A stretch of DNA of 6,423 nt from CAINEC01 sp046303115 (GTDB lineage Bacteria; Bacteroidota; Bacteroidia; AKYH767-A; OLB10), in assembly GCA_046303115.1 (NCBI GenBank), contig JBKCGZ010000107.1, positions 1 to 6,423 of the forward strand, in the 5' to 3' direction. The translations under genes were made by a program, and so were the position numbers. Shown here piece by piece: positions 1 through 6,372 of this stretch (positions within the stretch are counted from its first letter, which is position 1; every line of letters begins with the position of its first letter). The notes under the pieces are model-generated. The model made no database searches. It was not told the DNA's origin and saw nothing but the letters and a program-made list of their open reading frames with translations.

Positions 1-540
1 TTTCAAAATATCATACATTCCTTTGTCGGCACTGTTTTCCAATTCCAGCTCCCAAAAAACAATTTTTTTATAAACTTCCGCCCATTCATTCCAATTCAAT
101 CGATCAGAAAGACGCATTCCAATTTGCCTGAATTCTTGCTGGTAGTTTTGATTTGTTTTTTCACTAATCAATCTGCGGTGTTCAAGATTTTTTTTGACTG
201 AAAGTAAAATCTGATTTGGATTAACAGGCTTGATTAAATAGTCAGCGATTTTACTTCCGATAGCCTCCTCCATAATTTCTTCAGCCTCGTTTTTAGTAAT
301 CATCACAACCGGCACATCAGGCTTAATATTTTTAATTCGCAAAAGTGTTTCGAGACCTGACAATCCTGGCATATTTTCATCCAGAAAAACAATATCAAAA
401 TTAGTATTGCTTATCAAGTCAAGTGCATCATTACCATTATTAGCTGTTTCAACTTGATATCCTTTTTCATTCAAAAAAATGATATGAGGCCTCAACAAAT
501 CAATTTCATCGTCGGCCCAGAGTATTTTAATTTTATCCAT
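1..540 (-). CDS. porX: PorX-type response regulator, N-terminal 180 residues (3' end off window)
   Basis: Cytoplasmic two-component response regulator of the type IX secretion system, known in the family as partner of the sensor kinase PorY. The ATG is at 538-540 and the frame stays open to the left edge with no stop, so the gene is cut by the window, not broken. Residues 1-120 form a CheY-like receiver: acidic pocket D10/D11 in LWADDE, phosphoacceptor D54 in FLDENMPGLSG, T82 in VMITKNEAEE and K104 in DYLIKPVNPNQ. The run EEAIGSKIADYLIKPVNPNQ is typical of PorX. Residues 121-180 are a helical linker containing NWNEWAEVYKKIVFWELELE. In PorX this leads to a PglZ (alkaline-phosphatase-like) effector domain, which must lie off the left edge and is not seen. 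The gene is divergent from the HD-domain gene and has its own consensus -7 box. The identity is strong from the receiver and linker; it would be a different receiver-fusion protein only if no PglZ domain follows. Confidence 0.9.
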   Translation of the reverse strand, partial: MDKIKILWADDEIDLLRPHIIFLNEKGYQVETANNGNDALDLISNTNFDIVFLDENMPGLSGLETLLRIKNIKPDVPVVMITKNEAEEIMEEAIGSKIADYLIKPVNPNQILLSVKKNLEHRRLISEKTNQNYQQEFRQIGMRLSDRLNWNEWAEVYKKIVFWELELENSADKGMYDILK

Positions 541-554
541 AGATTTCAATAACG

Positions 555-562
555 CAAAAATA
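555..562 (-). promoter_or_regulatory. Putative Bacteroidota -7 promoter box for porX
   Basis: On the minus strand these bases read TATTTTTG, an exact match to the Bacteroidota -7 consensus TAnnTTTG. The box ends 14 bases before the porX ATG, so transcription would start only a few bases upstream of the start codon and leave a very short leader. No clear TTTG -33 element is seen at the usual 19-21 base spacing; the nearest is a degenerate TTTA. The site overlaps the region that drives the divergent HD-domain gene. Confidence 0.5.
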
Positions 563-587
563 CAATCTTTAATATGCTAAACATTAC

Positions 588-595
588 GATATTTG
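588..595 (+). promoter_or_regulatory. Possible -7 promoter box for the HD-domain gene
   Basis: The bases read GATATTTG, one mismatch (first base) from TAnnTTTG, and lie 33 bases upstream of the chosen ATG at 629. A convincing -33 TTTG is not seen; TTTA at 568-571 is the nearest and is too close. The box overlaps the TTG codon at 593-595 that would be the longest possible start of the HD gene. If the box is used, the TTG start is excluded. The assignment is weak because short AT-rich matches are common here. Confidence 0.3.
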
Positions 596-628
596 CTTCT
601 TCTTACACAAGTTATCAAGTTCCTACAG

Positions 629-1864
629 ATGAGCATTAATAAAAATAAAATTTTTAATGACCCGGTTTATGGTTTTATTACGTTGCCGAGTGATTTAGTA
701 TTTGATATCATTGAACATCCATGGTTTCAGCGATTAAGGAGAATTCGCCAATTGGGACTAACCCATATGGTTTATCCGGGTGCTTTGCACACTCGCTTTC
801 ATCATGCCTTGGGCGCTTTGCATTTGATGACAGAGGCTATTGAATCCATCAAGTCAAAAGGACACGAAATAACTAAAGAAGAAGAAACAGGGGCTTATAT
901 CGCAATCCTACTTCATGATATCGGACATGGACCGTTTTCTCATGCCCTTGAAAATTCTATTGTAACGGGATTGAGTCATGAAACACTCTCGAATTTAATT
1001 ATGGAGAAGTTAAACAATGAATTCAACGGCCAACTCTCCATTGCTATTGAAATTTTCAAAAACACCTATAAAAAGAAATTTCTTCATCAATTGGTTTCTA
1101 GCCAATTGGACATGGACCGATTAGACTACCTAAACAGAGATAGCTTTTATACAGGTGTAATGGAAGGCACAATAGGATCACAGCGAATTATTAAAATGCT
1201 GAATGTTTTTAATGATGAGTTAGTGGTAGATGAAAAAGGCCTTTATTCAATAGAGAAGTTTATCATAGCCCGCCGACTAATGTATTGGCAAGTATACTTG
1301 CATAAAACTGTTTTATCAGCAGAAAATATGCTTGTAAATATTCTAAAACGAGCAAAGGAGTTATATCAAAGTGGAGAAAAACTTTTTACCTCACCAGCAT
1401 TAGAATATTTTTTAAAAAATAATATTAATGCTGAAAACATTCAAAACAAAGAAGAATTTCTTAACGTTTTTAGTCAGCTAGACGACTACGATATTTACTG
1501 TGCAATTAAAGTTTGGTGCGGACATTCTGACATTGTTTTGTCGACACTTTGCAAAGGAATGATCAATAGAAAACTTTACAAAATCAGCTTGCAGCGTGAC
1601 GAATTTGATGCAGCAACTTTAAGTGAATTCAATTCAAAAATCAGCAATCATTGGGGTATTAAAGAAGAGGATTATCACTACTTTGCATTTACGGGCAACA
1701 TCTCGAATAGCGACTACAATCCACTTGGAGAGCCAATTAAAATTTTAATGCGTAATCAGCAAGGTGTTATTCTACTAGGCGATAACGAAAAAATGGATGT
1801 TGCGATACTCTCAACTCCGGTAAACAAGTATTTCTTTTGCTATATGCCGGAATTGGCAGTTTAA
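629..1864 (+). CDS. HD-domain phosphohydrolase (COG1078 / dGTPase-like)
   Basis: Predicted cytoplasmic metal-dependent phosphohydrolase of 411 residues, the usual length for the COG1078 family related to dNTP triphosphohydrolases. The N-terminus carries IFNDPVYGFI and WFQRLRRIRQLGLTHMVYPG, hallmarks of the family. The metal-binding set is visible: H59 in HTRFHHALGA, H96-D97 in LLHDIGHGPFSHALE and D161 in QLDMDRLDYLNRD. The helical C-terminal half is typical of the family and gives no further clue to substrate. The ATG at 629 (MSINKNKIFNDPVYGF) is preferred over an in-frame TTG at 593, because the extra 12 residues are not family-like and overlap a possible promoter box. There is no strong Shine-Dalgarno. 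The gene is divergent from porX and 64 bases upstream of lpxD, which has its own promoter box, so it may be only partly co-transcribed with the lipid A genes. The exact substrate, dGTP, another nucleotide or a signalling nucleotide, cannot be told from sequence. Confidence 0.9.
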   Translation: MSINKNKIFNDPVYGFITLPSDLVFDIIEHPWFQRLRRIRQLGLTHMVYPGALHTRFHHALGALHLMTEAIESIKSKGHEITKEEETGAYIAILLHDIGHGPFSHALENSIVTGLSHETLSNLIMEKLNNEFNGQLSIAIEIFKNTYKKKFLHQLVSSQLDMDRLDYLNRDSFYTGVMEGTIGSQRIIKMLNVFNDELVVDEKGLYSIEKFIIARRLMYWQVYLHKTVLSAENMLVNILKRAKELYQSGEKLFTSPALEYFLKNNINAENIQNKEEFLNVFSQLDDYDIYCAIKVWCGHSDIVLSTLCKGMINRKLYKISLQRDEFDAATLSEFNSKISNHWGIKEEDYHYFAFTGNISNSDYNPLGEPIKILMRNQQGVILLGDNEKMDVAILSTPVNKYFFCYMPELAV

Positions 1865-1911
1865 ATGAGCAAAATGGAGTCTTTTTGAGCCTAACTTGAT
1901 GTTCAAATTGC

Positions 1912-1919
1912 TAACTTTG
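1912..1919 (+). promoter_or_regulatory. Putative -7 promoter box for the lpxD-lpxC/fabZ-lpxA-ABC operon
   Basis: TAACTTTG is an exact match to the Bacteroidota TAnnTTTG -7 consensus and ends 9 bases before the lpxD ATG. A TTTG at 1884-1887 could be the -33 element, but the 24-base spacer is longer than the usual 19-21. Initiation about 5-8 bases downstream would put the 5' end within a few bases of the ATG. The gap 1865-1928 shows no terminator hairpin, so read-through from the HD gene is also possible. Confidence 0.55.
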
Positions 1920-1928
1920 TAACCCATT

Positions 1929-2966
1929 ATGGAATTTACAGCCAAACAAATTGCTGAATTACTAAACGGTACCGTTGAAGGTGATCCGGAAGTTAAAGTG
2001 TCTCGCCTTTCAAAAATTGAAGAAGGTGCTCCGGGCTCTTTAACATTCTTAGCAAATCCAGCTTACACTTCTTTTGCATACACAACGAAAGCATCTATAC
2101 TTATTGCAGGAAATGATTTTCAACCTGAAAACGCTATTGCTCCAACAATTATCAGAGTAGAAAACGCTTATGCGGGTTTTGCTAAACTATTAGAAGCTTA
2201 TAATACCATCCAACGAAATAAATCGGGCATAGAGCCTAATTCATACATTGATGAATCTGCAACTTTAGGTAGCAATATTTACGTGGGAGCATTTGCCTAC
2301 TTAGGTAAAAATGTAAAGATTGGAGAAAACACTAAAATTTATCCGAATTGTTATGTTGGAGACAATTGCATCATTGGGGACAATACGACTCTATTTCCAG
2401 GAGTAAAAGTTTACTCTGACTGCGTTATTGGAAATTATGTAACATTACATTCTGGAGTAGTCATTGGTGCTGATGGATTTGGATTTTCACCTAATTCAGA
2501 AAATAATTATCAAAAGGTTGCTCAAATAGGAAATGTGATCATTGAAGACCATGTTGAAGTTGGCGCCAACACAACTATCGATAGAGCAACGTTGGGATCT
2601 ACGATTATTCACAAGGGAGTAAAACTTGATAACTTAATTCAAGTGGCACACAATGTTGAAATAGGAGAAAATACTGTTATCGCATCCCAAACAGGTATTG
2701 CAGGCTCAACTAAGATTGGCAAAAACTGTATGATAGGTGGCCAGGTTGGAATTAACGGTCATATTATCATTGCTGACGGAACAAAAGTAGCGGGGCAATC
2801 CGGTATTACCGCTTCAACAAATGAAAATGAAATTCTTCAGGGAACTCCTGCTTTCGGCATCGGCGAATATAAACGCGCATATGTAGTTTTTAAAAGATTA
2901 CCTGAATTAGAGAAAAAAGTAAATACAATCGAAAAATCAATTAGCTCACTAGGAAATAACTCATGA
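1929..2966 (+). CDS. lpxD: UDP-3-O-acylglucosamine N-acyltransferase LpxD
   Basis: Third enzyme of lipid A synthesis: it transfers a 3-hydroxyacyl chain from ACP to the 2-amino group of UDP-3-O-acyl-glucosamine in the cytoplasm, acting as a trimer. The protein has 345 residues, the usual length. Residues 1-100 are the uridine-binding N-terminal domain (SLTFLANPAYTSF near 37-49). Residues about 105-300 are a left-handed beta-helix of hexapeptide repeats (such as IGENTK and IGDNTT), with the family motif GADGFGF at 180-186 and DRATLGS at 218-224. The catalytic His is H241 in IQVAHNVEIG (E. coli H239), and H278 in NGHI corresponds to E. coli H276. The last 25 residues (LPELEKKVNTIEKSISSLG) form the acyl-carrier-binding helical tail. 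The start gives the canonical N-terminus MEFTAKQIAELL. The stop overlaps the lpxC/fabZ start by four bases (ATGA), indicating translational coupling. It is the first gene of the lipid A operon. Confidence 0.97.
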   Translation: MEFTAKQIAELLNGTVEGDPEVKVSRLSKIEEGAPGSLTFLANPAYTSFAYTTKASILIAGNDFQPENAIAPTIIRVENAYAGFAKLLEAYNTIQRNKSGIEPNSYIDESATLGSNIYVGAFAYLGKNVKIGENTKIYPNCYVGDNCIIGDNTTLFPGVKVYSDCVIGNYVTLHSGVVIGADGFGFSPNSENNYQKVAQIGNVIIEDHVEVGANTTIDRATLGSTIIHKGVKLDNLIQVAHNVEIGENTVIASQTGIAGSTKIGKNCMIGGQVGINGHIIIADGTKVAGQSGITASTNENEILQGTPAFGIGEYKRAYVVFKRLPELEKKVNTIEKSISSLGNNS

Positions 2967-4351
2967 GAACCCAGCAAGCAACCATAAAAAAATCTATTTC
3001 TGTTTCTGGAGTTGGACTTCATACAGGGGTTTCTGCAACAATCATATTTCATCCTGCACCAACAAATCATTGGTTTGTATTTAAACGAATAGATCTTGAA
3101 GGCCAACCTTTAATAAAAGTCGATGCGGATAATGTTGCTGATACTGCAAGGGGAACAACTCTTCAATCGAATGGTGCGAAAATCAGTACTACTGAACACG
3201 TGCTTGCGGCTTTAATCGGGTTGCAAATAGATAATGTTCTTATCGAAGTGGATGGACCAGAGGTTCCTATCATGGATGGCAGCTCTAAGCCATTCATAGA
3301 AGCATTAATCGAAGCTGGGATTGAAATACAAGAAGCAGCAAGAGATATTTTTGTTTTAGAAGACATCTTGTCATACGAAGAACCTAGTCGTAATGTAGAA
3401 ATGCTTGCTGTACCTAGCCCTGATTACCGCATTACCGTAATGGTCGACTATAACAGTCCAGTTTTAGGAACTCAGCACGCACAGTTGCATAAGATTGATG
3501 AATTTAAAGACAATATTTCTCCTTGCAGAACATTTGTTTTTGTTCATGAATTAGAAATGCTTGTAAAGCATAATCTGATTAAAGGGGGCGATTTAAATAA
3601 TGCGATTGTTGTTGTTGACAGAGAAATTTCACAAGACAAGCTTGATGATTTGGCGAAGCTATTAAACAAGCCTAACGTTCAAGTTAAAGAGAAAGGCTTT
3701 TTAAATAACACCGCACTTCATTTTCAGAATGAACCTGCTCGACATAAACTTTTAGACATCATTGGAGACTTGGCCTTGATTGGTCAGCCAATACAAGGAC
3801 ATATATTAGCTGCTCGTCCCGGACATGCAGCCAATGTTGAGTTAGCGAAGAAAATCAAAGCGCTTATTAAATCTAAAAAAGGATCAGTTAAGAAATATGA
3901 TTTAAATGCTCCATCGCTTTATGATGTTAATCAGGTTGCTGCGATGTTGCCTCATCGTTATCCTTTTTTATTAGTAGATAAAATTATTGAGCTTGGAGAA
4001 TCACATGTAGTAGGCGTGAAAAATGTCACAATGAACGAATGGTTTTTCCAAGGTCATTTCCCCAATAATCCGGTAATGCCTGGCGTATTAATGATAGAAG
4101 CCATGGCACAAACTGGTGGAATTTTGGTGCTAAGTACCGTTCCTGATCCAGAAAACTATTGGACCTACTTCATGAAAATTACTGAGGCAAGATTCAAACA
4201 AAAAGTAATGCCTGGTGATACGTTGGTTTTTCACTTAAGCCTAATAACACCCATCAGGAGAGGCATTTGCCATATGAGAGGGGAAGCAATTGTAGGGGAT
4301 AAAGTTGTGATGGAAGCAGAAATGATGGCTCAAATAGTAAAGAAAAGTTAA
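2963..4351 (+). CDS. lpxC/fabZ: Bifunctional UDP-3-O-acyl-GlcNAc deacetylase / 3-hydroxyacyl-ACP dehydratase (LpxC-FabZ fusion)
   Basis: One 462-residue polypeptide joining two enzymes that are separate in Proteobacteria. Residues 1-303 are LpxC, the zinc deacetylase and committed step of lipid A synthesis. It shows GVGLHTG at 16-22, E78 (general base) and H79 (zinc) in TTEHVLAAL, T190 in CRTFVF, zinc ligands H261 and D265 plus K262 in ARHKLLDIIGD, and H288 in RPGHAANVE. A short Lys-rich linker (about 298-312) leads to FabZ (about 315-462), a hot-dog-fold dehydratase of 3-hydroxyacyl-ACP in fatty acid elongation. It shows LPHRYPFLLVDK, H365 in QGHFPNNPVMPG and E379 in LMIEAMAQ; the 14-residue H-E spacing equals that of E. 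coli FabZ (H54, E68). The total length is close to LpxC (305) plus FabZ (151). All catalytic residues are intact in both halves. The fusion is characteristic of Bacteroidota. The gene starts inside the lpxD stop and ends two bases before lpxA. Confidence 0.97.
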   Translation: MRTQQATIKKSISVSGVGLHTGVSATIIFHPAPTNHWFVFKRIDLEGQPLIKVDADNVADTARGTTLQSNGAKISTTEHVLAALIGLQIDNVLIEVDGPEVPIMDGSSKPFIEALIEAGIEIQEAARDIFVLEDILSYEEPSRNVEMLAVPSPDYRITVMVDYNSPVLGTQHAQLHKIDEFKDNISPCRTFVFVHELEMLVKHNLIKGGDLNNAIVVVDREISQDKLDDLAKLLNKPNVQVKEKGFLNNTALHFQNEPARHKLLDIIGDLALIGQPIQGHILAARPGHAANVELAKKIKALIKSKKGSVKKYDLNAPSLYDVNQVAAMLPHRYPFLLVDKIIELGESHVVGVKNVTMNEWFFQGHFPNNPVMPGVLMIEAMAQTGGILVLSTVPDPENYWTYFMKITEARFKQKVMPGDTLVFHLSLITPIRRGICHMRGEAIVGDKVVMEAEMMAQIVKKS

Positions 4352-4353
4352 TC

Positions 4354-5139
4354 ATGAGTTACCCAATGACCAACATTCACCCCAATGCTCGTATAGGCAA
4401 CAACGTTAGCATTAGTCCTTTCACTACAATTGAGGCCGATGTTGAAATTGGCGACAATACCTGGATTGGACCAAATGTTACAATTTGTGACGGAGCAAGG
4501 ATAGGAAACGATTGCAAAATTTTTCCTGGAGCAGTAATTTCTGCTGTGCCACAAGACTTGAAATACAAAGGAGAAAAAACACAAACAATAATTGGCAACA
4601 ATACTACAATTAGAGAATGTGTAACGATAAATCGTGGAACTGAGGCATTAGGAAGAACAGAAGTTGGTAGTAACTGTTTGTTGATGGCCTATGTTCATGT
4701 AGCACATGATTGCGTTGTAGGAAACAATGTAATTCTTGCAAATTCAGTTAATCTAGCGGGACATGTCATCATTGATGATTGGGCGATTTTAGAAGGATAT
4801 GTTGGCGTATCTCAATTTATACGAATAGGGGAACATAGTTTTATTGCAGGACAAACAGGAGTGCGTAAAAATGTACCACCTTATGTTAAAGCGGCACGTG
4901 AGCCACTATCTTATGCAGGAATAAACAGCGTTGGATTGAAAAGAAGAGGCTATAGTGATAGTGACATAAACGATATCCAAGAATTTTACAGAGTGCTCTT
5001 TTTAAGAGGCCATTCCGTTTCTAATGCAATTGCCATTATCGCAGAAAATAATAACTCAGATATTATAAAAGATATCATTAGCTTTATTAAGGAAAGCGAT
5101 AAAGGAATCATCAGGGGATTATCAACAAACAACGAATAA
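4354..5139 (+). CDS. lpxA: UDP-N-acetylglucosamine O-acyltransferase LpxA
   Basis: First enzyme of lipid A synthesis: a cytoplasmic trimer that moves a 3-hydroxyacyl chain from ACP to the 3-OH of UDP-GlcNAc. The 261 residues match E. coli LpxA (262). Residues 6-180 are left-handed beta-helix repeats interrupted by the family loop AVPQDLKYKGEKTQ (64-77). H118 in VHVAHDC is the catalytic base (E. coli H125); H115 and H137 (LAGHV) match E. coli H122 and H144. The C-terminal helical part begins at PYVKAAREPLSYAGIN and contains VGLKRRGYS. S153 in GVSQF sits where E. coli has H160, a residue that supports activity there. G166 matches E. coli G173, the hydrocarbon-ruler position, which is compatible with a long acyl chain; the chain length itself is inference. 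The ATG is two bases after lpxC/fabZ and the stop is four bases before the ABC gene. An A-rich leader lies upstream rather than a clear Shine-Dalgarno. Confidence 0.96.
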   Translation: MSYPMTNIHPNARIGNNVSISPFTTIEADVEIGDNTWIGPNVTICDGARIGNDCKIFPGAVISAVPQDLKYKGEKTQTIIGNNTTIRECVTINRGTEALGRTEVGSNCLLMAYVHVAHDCVVGNNVILANSVNLAGHVIIDDWAILEGYVGVSQFIRIGEHSFIAGQTGVRKNVPPYVKAAREPLSYAGINSVGLKRRGYSDSDINDIQEFYRVLFLRGHSVSNAIAIIAENNNSDIIKDIISFIKESDKGIIRGLSTNNE

Positions 5140-5143
5140 ACAG

Positions 5144-5770
5144 ATGAAAATCACCTGTACGGATATCGGTAAAAAGTATCAAGGTCAGTGGATATTTTCA
5201 AACATCAATTTTGATTTCGTTGAAAAAAGTAAAACTGCAATTATTGGATTTAATGGTTCAGGAAAATCAACTTTGTTGAGTATTTTATCAGGTTATACTT
5301 CACCAAATAAAGGAGAAATCAAACATTATATTGGAAATGGAGAGATTACTAAAGAAGAACTTTTTAATCATCTTTCAATAGGATCCCCCTATCTTGATGT
5401 CCCGGAAGAATTAAACCCAGCTGAGTTAATTAAAACCTTCAGCTCGTTCAAACCTTTTATTGAAGGCTTGAATGAAATTCAAATTTTAGAGCGACTACGA
5501 TTATCTAAAGAAGCAGAAAAGCCGATTAAATATTTTTCATCAGGAATGAAGCAACGATTAAAAATCGGATTAGCCATTTTATCAGATACTCCGTTATTAT
5601 TACTTGATGAACCTCTATCTAATTTAGATAAAGAAGGGTCACAATGGTTCGGAGAATTAATGCAACAATACATTAATAATAAAACAGTTGTTATAGCTTC
5701 CAACAATATCGAGGATGAAATAAAATATTGCACTTCAATAATTGATATTAGCAAATACAAAAAAAGCTAG
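5144..5770 (+). CDS. ABC-type ATP-binding protein, short CcmA-like, with atypical Q- and H-loops
   Basis: Nucleotide-binding subunit of an ABC system, 208 residues and close to a minimal ATPase domain. Walker A is GFNGSGKST at 35-43, the signature is FSSGMKQRLKIG at 131-142 (variant of LSGGQ), Walker B is LLLLDE at 151-156, and the D-loop is SNLD at 159-162. The Q-loop region, SIGSPYLDVPEEL at 78-90, has no Gln. The H-loop position in VVIASNN (182-188) reads Ser-Asn in place of Thr-His. Similar SPY/APYLE and SN variants occur in small Bacteroidota ATPases, so this is more likely a subfamily trait than decay. No transmembrane partner or substrate-binding protein is present in the window, so substrate and direction of transport are unknown. 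The gene follows lpxA by four bases and should be in the lipid A operon, which might suggest an envelope role, but it is not recognisably MsbA or LptB. Its TAG stop shares CTAG with the convergent gene downstream. Confidence 0.88.
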   Translation: MKITCTDIGKKYQGQWIFSNINFDFVEKSKTAIIGFNGSGKSTLLSILSGYTSPNKGEIKHYIGNGEITKEELFNHLSIGSPYLDVPEELNPAELIKTFSSFKPFIEGLNEIQILERLRLSKEAEKPIKYFSSGMKQRLKIGLAILSDTPLLLLDEPLSNLDKEGSQWFGELMQQYINNKTVVIASNNIEDEIKYCTSIIDISKYKKS

Positions 5771-5781
5771 TCTATTTTTTT
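5759..5781. terminator. Possible weak bidirectional terminator (A7/T7 hairpin) at the convergent junction
   Basis: A run of seven A (5759-5765) and a run of seven T (5775-5781) flank a nine-base centre holding both stop codons. The RNA from either strand could fold an A-U stem and end in a U-run, a layout seen at convergent gene ends. The stem has no G-C pairs, so stability is poor and the call is tentative; no better hairpin is seen nearby. Confidence 0.3.
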
Positions 5782-6312
5782 ATACAAATACAAACTAATT
5801 TGCTCTGTCGACTTGCCATAATAAAAATTCGAAAAGTCATCACAACAATTTAATATCAACATAAACTTATCCAAATAGAATAATTGATTGGGATCCTTTT
5901 GCAATTCAAATCCTCTAGATTTACGATTATAAAAAAAAACTATTTGCAATTGATTCACCAAATAATAATTCTCTAACTTGATATGTTTAGCATTAGAAAT
6001 CGTAGCTGCAGCTTTGTTATTTTTTAATTCATAAATATCCAATCCTACGTAACCACTATCTAATAAACTTAGGTGCAATAATCTCTGTTTTTTTATTTTA
6101 TCGATAGTCATATCCTCCACCACCCAATAGTTGTTACTATCCACATTTGATAGATTCACGATATTACTTGAAGCAATTTTTACATCAACTTCGTTTACCT
6201 TTTTATTAATTGAAAAGTCGCCACAAATCCAATTTGCAAACTGTCGATGATTTTGGGCAAATCCTGAGGAATAAATTAGCAACAGAATAATAATTGAGTT
6301 ATTTTTTTTCAT
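5767..6312 (-). CDS. Small exported protein of unknown function, faintly CpeT-like
   Basis: A 181-residue protein I do not recognise with confidence. Residues 1-20 form a Sec signal peptide: a Lys-rich start (MKKNN), a hydrophobic core (SIIILLLIYSSG) and a cleavage site after GFAQ, the form common in Bacteroidota. There is no lipobox Cys, so the mature protein (about 161 residues) should be periplasmic or secreted. It looks beta-rich, with Cys at 30, 156 and 157 and no further membrane segment. The order WICGDFSINKK (28-38), YWVVEDM (62-68), KKQRLLHLSLL (74-84) and IYELKN (93-98) loosely echoes the CpcT/CpeT calycin-like fold (GxFS, WLYVEQ, YRQRVY, VYxL), but without clear conserved catalytic or lyase residues. 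No type IX sorting domain is seen. It converges on the ABC gene with a four-base overlap and is not part of the lipid A operon. The start is the only sensible ATG, giving the complete signal peptide. Confidence 0.75.
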   Translation of the reverse strand: MKKNNSIIILLLIYSSGFAQNHRQFANWICGDFSINKKVNEVDVKIASSNIVNLSNVDSNNYWVVEDMTIDKIKKQRLLHLSLLDSGYVGLDIYELKNNKAAATISNAKHIKLENYYLVNQLQIVFFYNRKSRGFELQKDPNQLFYLDKFMLILNCCDDFSNFYYGKSTEQISLYLYKKID

Positions 6313-6372
6313 TTAACTTTTTGGGTATGTGATATTGTTTAATAATCAATCAATTTTAATATAAAACATGTA

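Noticed and set aside
593..628. In-frame TTG start adding 12 residues to the HD-domain protein
   Set aside because: The added residues (LLLTQVIKFLQ) are unlike the family N-terminus, the codon overlaps a possible promoter box, and ATG 629 gives the expected MSINKNKIFNDPVYGF start.
1865..1888. Seven-codon frame ATG...TGA between the HD gene and lpxD, as a possible leader peptide
   Set aside because: No ribosome binding site, no regulatory codon run and no attenuator hairpin; it lies upstream of the likely lpxD promoter box.
1865..1928. Terminator after the HD-domain gene
   Set aside because: A short T-run at 1882-1886 has no stable stem before it, so no terminator is called.
2250..2800. Repetitive sequence in lpxD (and again in lpxA) as a possible DNA repeat or recombination site
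   Set aside because: The periodicity is at protein level, from six-residue beta-helix turns; the DNA itself is not repeated exactly.
2837..3106. Minus-strand open frame across the lpxD/lpxC junction
   Set aside because: It lies antisense to two well-supported genes, has a Cys- and Arg-rich composition with no domain, and no promoter or ribosome site.
3163..3366. Minus-strand open frame inside the LpxC half
   Set aside because: It is the antisense shadow of a conserved coding region and matches no recognisable protein.
4348..4601. Two overlapping minus-strand open frames inside lpxA
   Set aside because: They are by-products of the repetitive hexapeptide coding sequence; no start signals and no family features.
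5479..5760. Minus-strand open frame inside the ABC gene
   Set aside because: It is antisense to the signature and Walker B region, whose conservation explains the open frame.
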